Positions 44,229 to 52,363 of a DNA stretch of 64,000 nucleotides are shown here, in pieces (position 1 is the first letter of the stretch; every line of letters begins with the position of its first letter). Both the position numbers and the translations under genes were made by a program. This stretch comes from Pseudomonas sp. SID14000 (GTDB taxonomy: Bacteria; Pseudomonadota; Gammaproteobacteria; Pseudomonadales; Pseudomonadaceae), in assembly GCF_002165135.1 (NCBI RefSeq), contig NZ_NFZQ01000014.1, positions 62,001 through 126,000 of the forward strand, in the 5' to 3' direction. The notes beneath the pieces were generated by a model, which saw nothing but the letters and a program-made list of their open reading frames with translations, was not told the DNA's origin and searched no databases.

Positions 44229-44939
44229 ATGTCCGAACCCGTCCGCCTGTCCAAACGCCTTATCGAGCAGCTTGGCTGCTCACGCCGCGAGGCCGAGCTG
44301 TATATCGAAGGCGGCTGGGTCACGGTCGATGGCGTGGTGGTCGAGCAGCCGCAGTTCAAGGTCGGGCAGCAGCGCGTCGCACTGCTGCCGGGTGCTCGTG
44401 CCGAAACGCTGGAACCGGTAACCCTGCTGCTGAACCAGCCGGCCAACATGGACAGCGAAATCGCCCGCGCCAGCATGAACATGGGCAGCCTCAGCGAGGC
44501 CCACCGCGAAGGTGTACGCGCCCTGCACGGGCATTTTGCCCGGCAGGCCTGCGTGGCGCCGCTGGAGCGCGGTGCCAGCGGCCTGCAGGTATTCACCCAG
44601 GACTGGCGGGTAACCCGCAAGATCGACGCCGACCTGCGCCGCCTGGAACAGGAATTCATCGTTGAAGTGCGCGGCGAGACCACGCCCCAGGCGCTGGAAC
44701 GCCTGGCACGTGGAGCCACCCGCAATGACCGTGAGCTGCCCAGGACCAAGGCCAGCTGGCAGAACGAGACCCACCTGCGCATGGTCCTGAAAAACCCGCA
44801 GCCAGGGCAGATTGCCGAGCTGTGCGCCTACCTGCGCCTGGAACTGGTAGGCATGCGCCGCATCCGCCTGGGTGGCGTGTCGATGGGCAAACTGCCCTTG
44901 GGCCAGTGGCGCTACCTGGCCACTACCGAACGTTTCTAA
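44229..44939 (+). CDS. S4-domain RNA pseudouridine synthase-like protein, altered active site
   Basis: 236 residues. N-terminal S4 RNA-binding domain (about 5-45: RLSKRLIEQLGCSRREAELYIE then GGWVTVDG), then the RsuA/RluF-type domain. The place of the catalytic signature GRLDRDSEGL reads PLERGASGLQVFTQD here, so the catalytic Asp is apparently replaced by Glu and flanking residues differ. The rest (EQEFIVEVRGETTP, LRLELVGMRRIRLGGVSMGKL) follows the family. Either inactive and RNA-binding only, or with relaxed chemistry. The ATG at 44229 starts MSEPVRLSKRL. Confidence 0.85.
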   Translation: MSEPVRLSKRLIEQLGCSRREAELYIEGGWVTVDGVVVEQPQFKVGQQRVALLPGARAETLEPVTLLLNQPANMDSEIARASMNMGSLSEAHREGVRALHGHFARQACVAPLERGASGLQVFTQDWRVTRKIDADLRRLEQEFIVEVRGETTPQALERLARGATRNDRELPRTKASWQNETHLRMVLKNPQPGQIAELCAYLRLELVGMRRIRLGGVSMGKLPLGQWRYLATTERF

Positions 44940-44988
44940 GCAATACGCCGCGCCCGCAGGCGCGGCACCTGAACAGGATTCTGCAGCA

Positions 44989-45450
44989 ATGAACCACAAC
45001 GACGTCCTGCGCAGCCTGCGCTACATGCTCAAGGTGAATGACGCCAAGATGGCCGAGATCATCGGGCTATCCGGCCTCGACGTGCACCCCCTGGTGCTGG
45101 CCACCTACCTGAAGAAGGAAGACGAAGAAGGCTTCGTGCGTTGCCCGGAACGGGTCATGGCGCACTTTCTCGACGGCCTGGTGATCCATCGCCGCGGCAA
45201 GGATGACAGTCGCCCGCCGCAGCCGATCGAGCTGCCGGTAACCAACAACCTCATTCTCAAGAAGCTGCGGGTGGCCTTCGAGCTCAAGGAAGACGACCTG
45301 CATGCGATCCTCAAGTCGGTCAACTTCCCGGTCAGCAAGCCCGAGCTCAGTGCGCTGTTCCGCAAGGCCGGCCACGACAACTACCGCCCGTGCGGCGACC
45401 AGTTGCTGCGCAACTTCCTCAAGGGCCTGACCCTGCGCGTGCGTGGCTGA
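44989..45450 (+). CDS. YehS-like DUF1456 family protein
   Basis: 153 residues made of two similar halves (MNHNDVLRSLRYMLKVNDAKMAEI and NNLILKKLRVAFELKEDDLHAIL), the DUF1456 duplication seen in E. coli YehS. Mostly helical; function unknown. Follows the pseudouridine-synthase-like gene by about 50 bp and precedes trmO closely, so the three may be co-transcribed. Confidence 0.9.
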   Translation: MNHNDVLRSLRYMLKVNDAKMAEIIGLSGLDVHPLVLATYLKKEDEEGFVRCPERVMAHFLDGLVIHRRGKDDSRPPQPIELPVTNNLILKKLRVAFELKEDDLHAILKSVNFPVSKPELSALFRKAGHDNYRPCGDQLLRNFLKGLTLRVRG

Positions 45451-45456
45451 GTGACC

Positions 45457-46149
45457 ATGCAGCATACCGTTACCCCGGTCGGCATCATCCGCTCCTGTTT
45501 CAAGGAGAAGTTCGCCATCCCGCGCCAACCGCAACTGGCACCCGCCGCACGCGGTGTGCTCGAGCTGCTGCCGCCGTTCGACCAGGGTGATGCGGTCGAG
45601 GGCCTGGAGCAGGTCAGCCATGTCTGGCTCCTGTTCCTGTTCCACCAGGCACTGGAAGACAAACCCCGCCTGAAAGTGCGGCCACCGCGCCTGGGCGGCA
45701 ACAAGAGCATGGGCGTGTTCGCCACCCGCGCCACTCACCGGCCCAATGGTATCGGCCAGTCGGTTGTGCGTCTGGAAGGCGTGGAGCCAGGGCGCCTGCT
45801 GCTGTCTGGTATCGACCTGCTCGACGGTACGCCCGTGCTGGACATCAAGCCGTATGTGCCGTACGCCGATAGCATCGCTGGCGCCAGCAACCAGATGGCC
45901 AGTGAAGCGCCCGCCGCGATCGCCGTGCAGTGGGGCGACAACGCCCTGCCCCAGGCCCGCGAACATGCGCTGCGCCTGGGTGAACCGCTGGTGGAACTGA
46001 TCGAGCAATGCCTGGCACAGGACCCACGGCCAGCCTACCAGGTACCACCGGCAGAGCGGGTGTACGGGGTGAAGTTCTGGGATGTGCAGGTGCGCTGGCA
46101 TTACCCGCAGCCGGAGGTGATCCGGGTGCTGGAGGTGGTGCAGGCCTGA
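45457..46149 (+). CDS. trmO: tRNA (N6-threonylcarbamoyladenosine-N6)-methyltransferase
   Basis: TsaA/TrmO family, 230 residues. VTPVGIIRSCFKEKFAIPRQ is the usual N-terminus, FATRATHRPNGIGQSVVRLE the SAM-binding block, and DGTPVLDIKPYVPYADS the conserved beta-barrel segment. Methylates t6A37 of some tRNAs. An in-frame GTG at 45451 is the alternative start, which would overlap the DUF1456 stop region; the ATG is preferred. Ends before a bidirectional terminator. Confidence 0.93.
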   Translation: MQHTVTPVGIIRSCFKEKFAIPRQPQLAPAARGVLELLPPFDQGDAVEGLEQVSHVWLLFLFHQALEDKPRLKVRPPRLGGNKSMGVFATRATHRPNGIGQSVVRLEGVEPGRLLLSGIDLLDGTPVLDIKPYVPYADSIAGASNQMASEAPAAIAVQWGDNALPQAREHALRLGEPLVELIEQCLAQDPRPAYQVPPAERVYGVKFWDVQVRWHYPQPEVIRVLEVVQA

Positions 46150-46204
46150 ATTTGGCCTGAAGGCTGTGCACAGACCTTGTGGGTGCGCGCAACGCGTGGA
46201 CATG

Positions 46205-46234
46205 AAAAAAGGCGACCCAGAGGTCGCCTTTTTT
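46205..46234. terminator. Bidirectional terminator, trmO / dctA
   Basis: AAAAAAGGCGACC and GGTCGCCTTTTTT form a perfect 13-bp stem with a 4-base loop, symmetric A and T runs, between convergent genes. Confidence 0.95.
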
Positions 46235-46252
46235 CATTGCATCATCCCGCGA

Positions 46253-47575
46253 TCAGCGAGCCGGGCCTTCAGCCACGCCCAGGTCGTCGGTCGGACGGGT
46301 ATCGATCAGCGGCGCACCACCGGATGCCAGCTCCGATGCCAGCTTGTCGTTGTCCATTTCCTTCACCCACTTGGCCACAACCACAGTGGCAACGGCGTTA
46401 CCCACCAGGTTGGTCAGGGCACGGGCTTCGGACATGAAGCGGTCGATACCGAGGATCAGCGCCAGGCCGGCAACCGGCAGGTGGCCGACGGCCGACAGGG
46501 TGGCGGCCAGGACGATGAAGCCCGAACCGGTAACGCCGGCAGCCCCCTTGGAAGCGACCAGCAGCACCAGCAGCAGGGTGATCTGGTGGGTGATGTCCAT
46601 GGTGGTGTCGGTGGCCTGAGCGATGAACACCGCAGCCATGGTCAGGTAGATCGAGGTGCCGTCGAGGTTGAACGAGTAACCGGTCGGGATGACCAGGCCA
46701 ACCACCGATTTCTTCGCACCCAGGCGCTCCATCTTGGCCAGCATGCGCGGCAGGGCCGACTCCGAGGAGGAAGTACCCAGTACGATCAGCAGTTCTTCAC
46801 GGATGTAGCGGATCAGCTTGAGGACACTGAAACCGTGGGCGCGGCAGATACCGCCCAGTACCACCAGCACGAACAGCAGGCAGGTAATGTAGAAGCAGGC
46901 CATCAGGTAGCCCAGTTGCACCAGCGAGCCAACGCCGTACTGGCCGATGGTGAAGGCCATTGCACCGAAGGCACCGACCGGGGCCAGCTTCATGATCATG
47001 TTGATGATGTTGAACATGACGTGGGCGAAACGGTCGATCATGTCCAGCACTGGCTTGCCATAGCTGCCCAGGCGGTGCAGGGCGAAGCCGAACAGCACGG
47101 AGAACATCAGCACTTGCAGGATGTCACCGTTGGCGAAGGCGCCGACCACAGTGTTGGGGATGACGTTGAGCAGGAAACCGACGGTGGTCTGCTGCGCGCC
47201 GGCGGCGGCGTAGGCAGCCACGCTGCTGGCGTTCAGGGTACTCACGTCAATGTGCATGCCAGCGCCCGGCTTGACCACGTTTACCACGACGAGGCCGATA
47301 ATCAGGGCGATGGTGGAGACGATTTCAAAGTACAACAGCGCGTAGCCGCCGGTCTTGCCGACCGATTTCATGCTCTGCATGCCGGCGATGCCGCTGACCA
47401 CGGTGCAGAAGATGATCGGGGCGATGACCATCTTGATCAGTTTGACGAAGCCGTCTCCCAAGGGTTTGAGGGCGACGCCCGTCTCCGGGTAGTAGTGACC
47501 GAGCAGGATGCCGATGGTGATGGCGACCAACACCTGGACATACAGGGATTTGTAAAGCGGCTGACGTGTCGTCAT
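46253..47575 (-). CDS. dctA: C4-dicarboxylate transporter DctA
   Basis: Sodium/proton-dicarboxylate symporter family, 440 residues. Family motifs: KMVIAPIIFCTVVSGIAGM, the serine-rich re-entrant loop LIVLGTSSSESALPRML, NLDGTSIYLTMAAVFIAQ, and GIDRFMSEARALTNLVGNAVATVVVA. Imports succinate, fumarate and malate. The ATG at 47575 has GAGGA upstream. A sigma-54 promoter with two palindromic upstream sites lies in the leader, matching DctB/DctD-type control. Confidence 0.96.
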   Translation of the reverse strand: MTTRQPLYKSLYVQVLVAITIGILLGHYYPETGVALKPLGDGFVKLIKMVIAPIIFCTVVSGIAGMQSMKSVGKTGGYALLYFEIVSTIALIIGLVVVNVVKPGAGMHIDVSTLNASSVAAYAAAGAQQTTVGFLLNVIPNTVVGAFANGDILQVLMFSVLFGFALHRLGSYGKPVLDMIDRFAHVMFNIINMIMKLAPVGAFGAMAFTIGQYGVGSLVQLGYLMACFYITCLLFVLVVLGGICRAHGFSVLKLIRYIREELLIVLGTSSSESALPRMLAKMERLGAKKSVVGLVIPTGYSFNLDGTSIYLTMAAVFIAQATDTTMDITHQITLLLVLLVASKGAAGVTGSGFIVLAATLSAVGHLPVAGLALILGIDRFMSEARALTNLVGNAVATVVVAKWVKEMDNDKLASELASGGAPLIDTRPTDDLGVAEGPAR

Positions 47576-47707
47576 GGCTAATTTTCCTCAAGTGTGCCGG
47601 TTCACCCTTCCCAGGGCGATGGGGCACCTGAATCGCTAACCCTCCTGCACATGGAGGGATTTGTCGTTGTGTTCGAGCTGCCTGGGCAGGCCTCTGCGAG
47701 GATCAAT

Positions 47708-47724
47708 AGCAAGGGGGGTGCCAA
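47708..47724 (-). promoter_or_regulatory. Sigma-54 promoter of dctA
   Basis: On the minus strand TTGGCACCCCCCTTGCT has GG-N10-GC and the TGGCAC/TTGC elements of RpoN promoters. The -12 lies about 135 bp before the dctA start. Confidence 0.88.
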
Positions 47725-47802
47725 AATGCCCATGAAGGGTGCAAGGGGCGTATTTGCGGGGGATAAACGCCCAACGACGGGGCGATTCTGCGGAGAAAGG
47801 CT

Positions 47803-47857
47803 GGCGGATTTCCGCCCGGTGGCGGGATTTGTACAGGGGTGTTGGCGGGAATCCGCC
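47803..47857. promoter_or_regulatory. Twin palindromic activator sites upstream of the dctA promoter
   Basis: GGCGGATTTCCGCC (47803-47816) and GGCGGGAATCCGCC (47844-47857) are inverted-repeat sites with centres 41 bp apart, about four helical turns. They lie about 95-150 bp upstream of the sigma-54 promoter, suiting an enhancer-binding protein such as DctD. Confidence 0.7.
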
Positions 47858-47883
47858 CACCCTGGGCCGGCACAGGCTACAAA

Positions 47884-49230
47884 TCAATCCAGTTTGAAAG
47901 TGATTCTGAACGCCGCGCCGCCCAAGGGCGAATCCCCCAGGCTCAGCTCGGCGTCATAGCTGTCGACGATATCCTTGACCACCGCCAGGCCGATCCCCTG
48001 CCCCGGGTGCTGGCTGTCCAGCCGTTCGCCCCTCTCGAGAATGCGTTCACGCTGGTCCGCCGGCACCCCCGGCCCGTCGTCCTCGATGCACAAGGTCAAC
48101 CGCCCAGGCGCCTGCTCCAGGCTCACGCGCACCTGGCCCAGGCTCAGACGGTAGGCGTTCTCCAGCAGGTTGCCCAGCAGCTCCAGCAACGCGCCCTGCT
48201 CCATCGGCACCTGCGCCGCATCGGGCAGTTGCAGGGTCACGTCCACCCGCTTGTCCCGGTATACCTTGGCCAGGGTGCTGCACAGGCTGTCGAGCAACGG
48301 CCGCAGCAACACGCTGTGGCGTACCAGGCCACTCTTGCGCAGGCTGGCGCGCTGCAGCTGGTAGTCGATCTGCTGGCTCATGCGCTCGATCTGGCTCTGT
48401 AGCACGCGCGCCTGCTCACGCTCGTCGCTACGCTGCTGCAGGCTTTCGCCCACCCCCTGCAACACTGCCAGCGGCGTCTTCAGGCTGTGCGCCAGGTCAT
48501 CGAGCGAATCACGGTAGCGCTGACGCTGCTCGCGCTCGCTGCGCAACAGGCGGTTCAGCGAGCCCGTCAGGCGCAGCAGCTCACGTGGGTGTTCGCGGCT
48601 CAGGCCATCCCGCGCGCCCGACTCCACATCGTCCAGCTCGAGGCTCAGCTGGCGCAACGAGCGCAGGCCCCAGGTCAGGCCGGCCCACAGCAGCACCAGC
48701 AGCGCCAGCAAGGCCGCACCAAAGCCGAGGTAGAGCTTTTCGCGCAGGCCGTCGAGGGTGTGCTGGTACTCGCGCACCGGTTGCAGGGCAACAATGCTAT
48801 AGGCGGCGCTCTGACCACCCAGCAGCTTGATCTCGACGTCATAGACGAAGAACTCTTCGCCATCGGCCTGGTGAATACGGGCGAATTCGTTGCCGCGGCC
48901 GTCGTAGCGCGGGCGGTAGTTGATGTTCTGCGCGGCGGTGGCCCGCGACTGCCAGACCAGCTTGCCATCGCGGTCGAAGATATAGCCGAGCAGGCCGGTG
49001 TACGGCAGGTTGTAGCGCTCGTCCGGCAGCAGGGTCGGCATCTGCAACTGGCCGTGCTCGATGCGCGCAGCGGAAATCAGCGTGGTCACATCCGAGGCCA
49101 GGCGTTGTTCGATCGACTCCTGCAGGGCCAGGCTGAAGGCTTTCTGCAGGGCCGGCAGCAGCGCCAGCATGAACAGCAGCGCCAGCACCGCGGCCGCCAG
49201 CATCAGGCGCACCCGCAGCGAGCGGATCAT
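47884..49230 (-). CDS. phoQ: Sensor histidine kinase PhoQ
   Basis: 448 residues. Two membrane segments (about 5-35 and 165-190) flank a periplasmic sensor domain. HAMP follows, then the phospho-acceptor His in DDLAHSLKTPLAVLQG, and ATPase boxes NLLENAYRLSL, CIEDDGPGVP and GQGIGLAVVKDIV. Senses low Mg2+ and cationic peptides with PhoP. Overlaps phoP by four bases and is the third gene of oprH-phoP-phoQ. Identity rests on the operon as much as on the sequence. Confidence 0.93.
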   Translation of the reverse strand: MIRSLRVRLMLAAAVLALLFMLALLPALQKAFSLALQESIEQRLASDVTTLISAARIEHGQLQMPTLLPDERYNLPYTGLLGYIFDRDGKLVWQSRATAAQNINYRPRYDGRGNEFARIHQADGEEFFVYDVEIKLLGGQSAAYSIVALQPVREYQHTLDGLREKLYLGFGAALLALLVLLWAGLTWGLRSLRQLSLELDDVESGARDGLSREHPRELLRLTGSLNRLLRSEREQRQRYRDSLDDLAHSLKTPLAVLQGVGESLQQRSDEREQARVLQSQIERMSQQIDYQLQRASLRKSGLVRHSVLLRPLLDSLCSTLAKVYRDKRVDVTLQLPDAAQVPMEQGALLELLGNLLENAYRLSLGQVRVSLEQAPGRLTLCIEDDGPGVPADQRERILERGERLDSQHPGQGIGLAVVKDIVDSYDAELSLGDSPLGGAAFRITFKLD

Positions 49231-49904
49231 CGGCAGCGCTCGGTGAACAGGTAGCCCAGACCGCGCACGGTGTCGATGGGTTTGAAGCCGCGCTCGCCCT
49301 CGAGCTTGCGCCGCAGGCGGCCGACCAGCACTTCGATGACATTCGGGTCACGCTCCTCGTCCCCCGGGTACAGCTGCTCCATCAGCCGGTCCTTGGCCAC
49401 TACCTGCTGGTGGTGGCGCATGAGGTATTCGAGGATGCGGTATTCGTAGGCGGTCAGGGCCAGGGGTTGTTCGTCCAGCGTCGCCTGCTTGCGGTTGAGG
49501 TCGAGCACCAGCGGGCCGGCGGCGATGGTCGACTGGGTGAAGCCGCTGGAGCGGCGCAACAGGGCATTCAGGCGCGCTTCGAGCTCTTCGAACTGGAACG
49601 GCTTGACCAGGTAGTCGTCGGCACCGGCGGCCAGGCCCTCGACCTTGTCCTGCCAGTTGCCACGGGCGGTGAGGATGAGAATGGGGAACGTCTTGTCCTG
49701 GCTGCGCAGGCGCGTGATCAGCTCCAGGCCGCTGATGCCGGGCAGGCCCAGGTCGATGATGGCCAGGTCGAAATGGTACTGCCCGGCCTGGTACAGCGCC
49801 TCTTCGGCATCGGCGACCGCCTCGACCACATGGCCGCTTTCGCCCAAGCGGGTGTAGAGGTGATGGCGAAGCAGGGCTTCGTCCTCGACCACCAGCAGTT
49901 TCAT
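49227..49904 (-). CDS. phoP: Response regulator PhoP
   Basis: OmpR/PhoB-family regulator, 225 residues. Receiver domain with KLLVVEDEALLRHHL, phospho-acceptor Asp in LAIIDLGLPGISG, and Lys in DDYLVKPFQFEEL. The winged-helix DNA-binding domain has TAYEYRILEYLMRHHQQVV and NVIEVLVGRLRRKLEGERG. The ATG at 49904 has AAGGAG seven bases upstream. Separated from oprH by a REP pair. Confidence 0.96.
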   Translation of the reverse strand: MKLLVVEDEALLRHHLYTRLGESGHVVEAVADAEEALYQAGQYHFDLAIIDLGLPGISGLELITRLRSQDKTFPILILTARGNWQDKVEGLAAGADDYLVKPFQFEELEARLNALLRRSSGFTQSTIAAGPLVLDLNRKQATLDEQPLALTAYEYRILEYLMRHHQQVVAKDRLMEQLYPGDEERDPNVIEVLVGRLRRKLEGERGFKPIDTVRGLGYLFTERCR

Positions 49905-49926
49905 GTGCAACTCCTTATCTATATTG

Positions 49927-50035
49927 CCTGTACCGGCTCTTCGCGGCTAAAGCCGCTCCCACAGGTATTGCACAGGCTTTATGGACTGTGCGATCCCTGT
50001 GGGAGCGGCTTTAGCCGCGAAGAGGCCGGTACAGG
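49927..50035. repeat. REP pair inside the oprH-phoP operon
   Basis: Inverted REP cores of the TTCGCGGCTAAAGCCGCTCC subtype with outer arms CCTGTACCGGC and GCCGGTACAGG. It fills most of the gap between the oprH stop and the phoP start and may shape transcript levels. Confidence 0.88.
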
Positions 50036-50052
50036 ATAACCCGGCTCACCCG

Positions 50053-50658
50053 TCAGAACTTGTAGCTTGCAGCCAGGTAGGTCTGGGCGCTGCTGGTCAG
50101 GCGCAGGGTGCCGTCCTTCGGCCCGCCATGCGCCCCCACTTCGGTGGCTGCATTGGTGCGCAGGTAACGGTAGCCCAGCTCCACCGAAGCCCTGTCGGTG
50201 ATGTCCTGGATCACGCCGGCCTGCAGGCCGTACGCGTAACCGTAGTCGGTATCCCGGCTGGCGCCTGGCGAGTCCTGGGTCAGCTTGGTCATGCCCAGGC
50301 TGCCACCGCCGAACAGCTTGGTGGTATCACCCACCGGCAGGAACAGGTCGTAGCTGCCCAGCAGGTTTTCCTGGCGCAACTTCAGGCCGCTGTGGTCGCC
50401 CGAGACATTGTCGTAAGTCATGTAGTAGCGGCCTTGGTCATTGATCTTGCCCACGCGCAGGCCCCAGGTGTCGTCCTTGCCGATGATGCCGTCGGCGTTG
50501 AGGTGGTCGGTGTTGCGCTGCAGCAGGCCGGACTTGCGAACCTTGTCGCTGGTCTGCCCGTAGGTCAGGCTGGCGAAGTTGTCGTCAGCGGCCTGGGCGG
50601 TGGTGATACCAGCGGCGCAGACGGCCATGGCGGCAAGCAGGGTGTTGAAGGTTTTCAT
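50053..50658 (-). CDS. oprH: Outer-membrane protein OprH
   Basis: 201 residues: signal peptide ending ITTAQA, then a small beta-barrel (ADDNFASLTYGQTSDKVRKS ... SSAQTYLAASYKF, C-terminal Phe). OprH replaces Mg2+ at lipopolysaccharide in low Mg2+ and is made under PhoP control. First gene of the operon, preceded by a PhoP array. The ATG at 50658 has GGAG upstream. Confidence 0.94.
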   Translation of the reverse strand: MKTFNTLLAAMAVCAAGITTAQAADDNFASLTYGQTSDKVRKSGLLQRNTDHLNADGIIGKDDTWGLRVGKINDQGRYYMTYDNVSGDHSGLKLRQENLLGSYDLFLPVGDTTKLFGGGSLGMTKLTQDSPGASRDTDYGYAYGLQAGVIQDITDRASVELGYRYLRTNAATEVGAHGGPKDGTLRLTSSAQTYLAASYKF

Positions 50659-50718
50659 AGCTGGATACTCCAGTTGAGTGCGCTGTTGCGGTCTGGAAGC
50701 TAGAGTAAGCAGGGCACC

Positions 50719-50757
50719 CTGAACCGCGACTGAACCCTGGCTGAACCCCGGCTGAAC
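50719..50757 (-). promoter_or_regulatory. Four-fold PhoP box upstream of oprH
   Basis: On the minus strand GTTCAG occurs four times at exact 11-bp spacing (plus-strand CTGAAC at 50719, 50730, 50741 and 50752). A usual PhoP box has two such half sites. TACTCT (50702-50707) is a suitable -10 just downstream. Confidence 0.85.
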
Positions 50758-50787
50758 GAACCGTTTGCAGAACTAGGAGTAGTGACC

Positions 50788-51579
50788 ATGCGCGTCCTGC
50801 TGGCCTTGACCCTGATGTGCGGCGCCGCCCTCGCTCAAGCGGCGGTGCAAACTCGCGAAATTCCCTACCAGGACGCCGACGGCAACCGCCTGGTCGGCTA
50901 CTACGCCTATGACGACGCCATCGAAGGCAAGCGCCCCGGCATTGTGGTGGTGCATGAGTGGTGGGGGCTGAACGACTACGCCAAGCGCCGCGCCCGCGAT
51001 CTTGCGGCACTGGGCTACAACGCGCTGGCCATCGACATGTATGGCGACGGCAAGCAAACCGAACACCCTGCCGACGCCAAGGCGTTCATGACAGCGGCGA
51101 TGAAAGACCCCAAGGCCGCTGAGCGGCGCTTCGATGCCGGCCTGGAGCTGCTCAAGCTGCAGCCCAATACCAACAAGCACCAGTTGGGGGCAGTGGGTTA
51201 CTGCTTTGGCGGCAAGGTGGTGCTGGATGCCGCGCGGCGAGGGGTAAAGCTCGACGGCGTGGTGAGCTTCCACGCCCCGCTGGGCACGCAGACACCGGCC
51301 AGGCCGGGCGTGGTGCGTGCCGATATCCTGGTAGAGCATGGTGCGGCGGACACCCTGGTGCCCGAGCAGCAGGTGGAAGCGTTCAAGGCGGAAATGGATG
51401 CAGCCAAGGTGAACTACCAGTTCGTCAGTATTCCCGGGGCCAAGCACGGGTTCAGCAACCCGGATTCGGACCGCATGGGGCACGGCGAACATGGCGGGCC
51501 GGATATTGCCTACAACAAGGCGGCGGACGAGAGCTCCTGGGCGGATATGCAGGCGTTCTTCAAGAAGGTGTTCAAGTAA
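50788..51579 (+). CDS. Exported dienelactone hydrolase family protein
   Basis: 263 residues with a signal peptide (MRVLLALTLMCGAALAQAA). DLH-family alpha/beta hydrolase: GIVVVHEWWGLNDYAKRRAR, nucleophile Cys in VGYCFGGKVVLD, Asp in HGAADTLVP, His in GAKHGFSNPDS. Substrate unknown; the signal implies a periplasmic role. Divergent from oprH, so the PhoP array lies within its upstream region. The ATG at 50788 (MRVLL) is chosen; an in-frame codon at 50782 is alternative. Confidence 0.9.
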   Translation: MRVLLALTLMCGAALAQAAVQTREIPYQDADGNRLVGYYAYDDAIEGKRPGIVVVHEWWGLNDYAKRRARDLAALGYNALAIDMYGDGKQTEHPADAKAFMTAAMKDPKAAERRFDAGLELLKLQPNTNKHQLGAVGYCFGGKVVLDAARRGVKLDGVVSFHAPLGTQTPARPGVVRADILVEHGAADTLVPEQQVEAFKAEMDAAKVNYQFVSIPGAKHGFSNPDSDRMGHGEHGGPDIAYNKAADESSWADMQAFFKKVFK

Positions 51580-51658
51580 GGATTGCCGGGGCCGCTCCCA
51601 TAAGGATGCATTGCCACGCTGGCTCCCTTAGTGCCCGTACAGCTGGCACAATATCCCC

Positions 51659-52360
51659 ATGAACACACTCCCCGCCTGCTGCGCCCCGCTCCAGCACCAC
51701 TGGCCCCTGCCCCGCCCACTACCCGGCGCGGTGCTGGTCAGTTGCCACTTCGACCCCGCCCGCCTGGCGCCCGACGACTTCCAGCGCGCTGGCGTCGTGC
51801 CAGGCGCCAGCCTGCAGCGCTCTGTGGCCAAGCGCCAGGCCGAGTACCTGGCCGGTCGGCTCTGTGCCCGCGCCGCACTGCAGCGGCTGGACGGCCGTGA
51901 CTACGTGCCCGGCACCCACGAAGACCGCTCGCCCATCTGGCCCGCCGGCATCCGCGGCTCGATCACCCATGGCAAAGGCTGGGCCGCCGCAGTGGTCGCC
52001 GCCGAAGGCCATTGCCAGGGCCTGGGCCTGGATCAGGAAGCACTGCTGGATGACCAACGCGCCAAGCGGCTGATGGGCGAAATCCTCACCCCACCTGAAG
52101 TGGAACGCCTGGACCGCCGCCAGCTCGGCCTTGCAGTCACCCTGACCTTCTCGCTGAAGGAGAGCCTGTTCAAGACCCTCTACCCGCTGACCCGCCAGCG
52201 CTTCTACTTCGAGCATGCTGAAGTGCTGGACTGGTCCGCCGAAGGCCTGGCCCGCCTACGCCTGCTCACTGACCTGTCGCCACAGTGGCGGCATGGCGCC
52301 GAACTGCAGGGCCAATTCTGCCTGCAGGACGGCCACCTGCTCAGCCTGGTCAGCGTCTGA
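51659..52360 (+). CDS. 4'-phosphopantetheinyl transferase (PcpS/EntD-like)
   Basis: 233 residues. Conserved blocks RQAEYLAGRLCARAALQ, GIRGSITHGKGWAAAVVA, GLGLDQEALL (metal site region), and FSLKESLFKTLYPL with the catalytic Lys. Activates acyl and peptidyl carrier proteins by attaching phosphopantetheine. Single-enzyme pseudomonads use one broad-specificity form for fatty acid and siderophore synthesis; that extension is by family knowledge. The ATG at 51659 has no obvious ribosome site. Convergent on the kinase gene, 3 bp away. Confidence 0.9.
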   Translation: MNTLPACCAPLQHHWPLPRPLPGAVLVSCHFDPARLAPDDFQRAGVVPGASLQRSVAKRQAEYLAGRLCARAALQRLDGRDYVPGTHEDRSPIWPAGIRGSITHGKGWAAAVVAAEGHCQGLGLDQEALLDDQRAKRLMGEILTPPEVERLDRRQLGLAVTLTFSLKESLFKTLYPLTRQRFYFEHAEVLDWSAEGLARLRLLTDLSPQWRHGAELQGQFCLQDGHLLSLVSV

Positions 52361-52363
52361 CCG

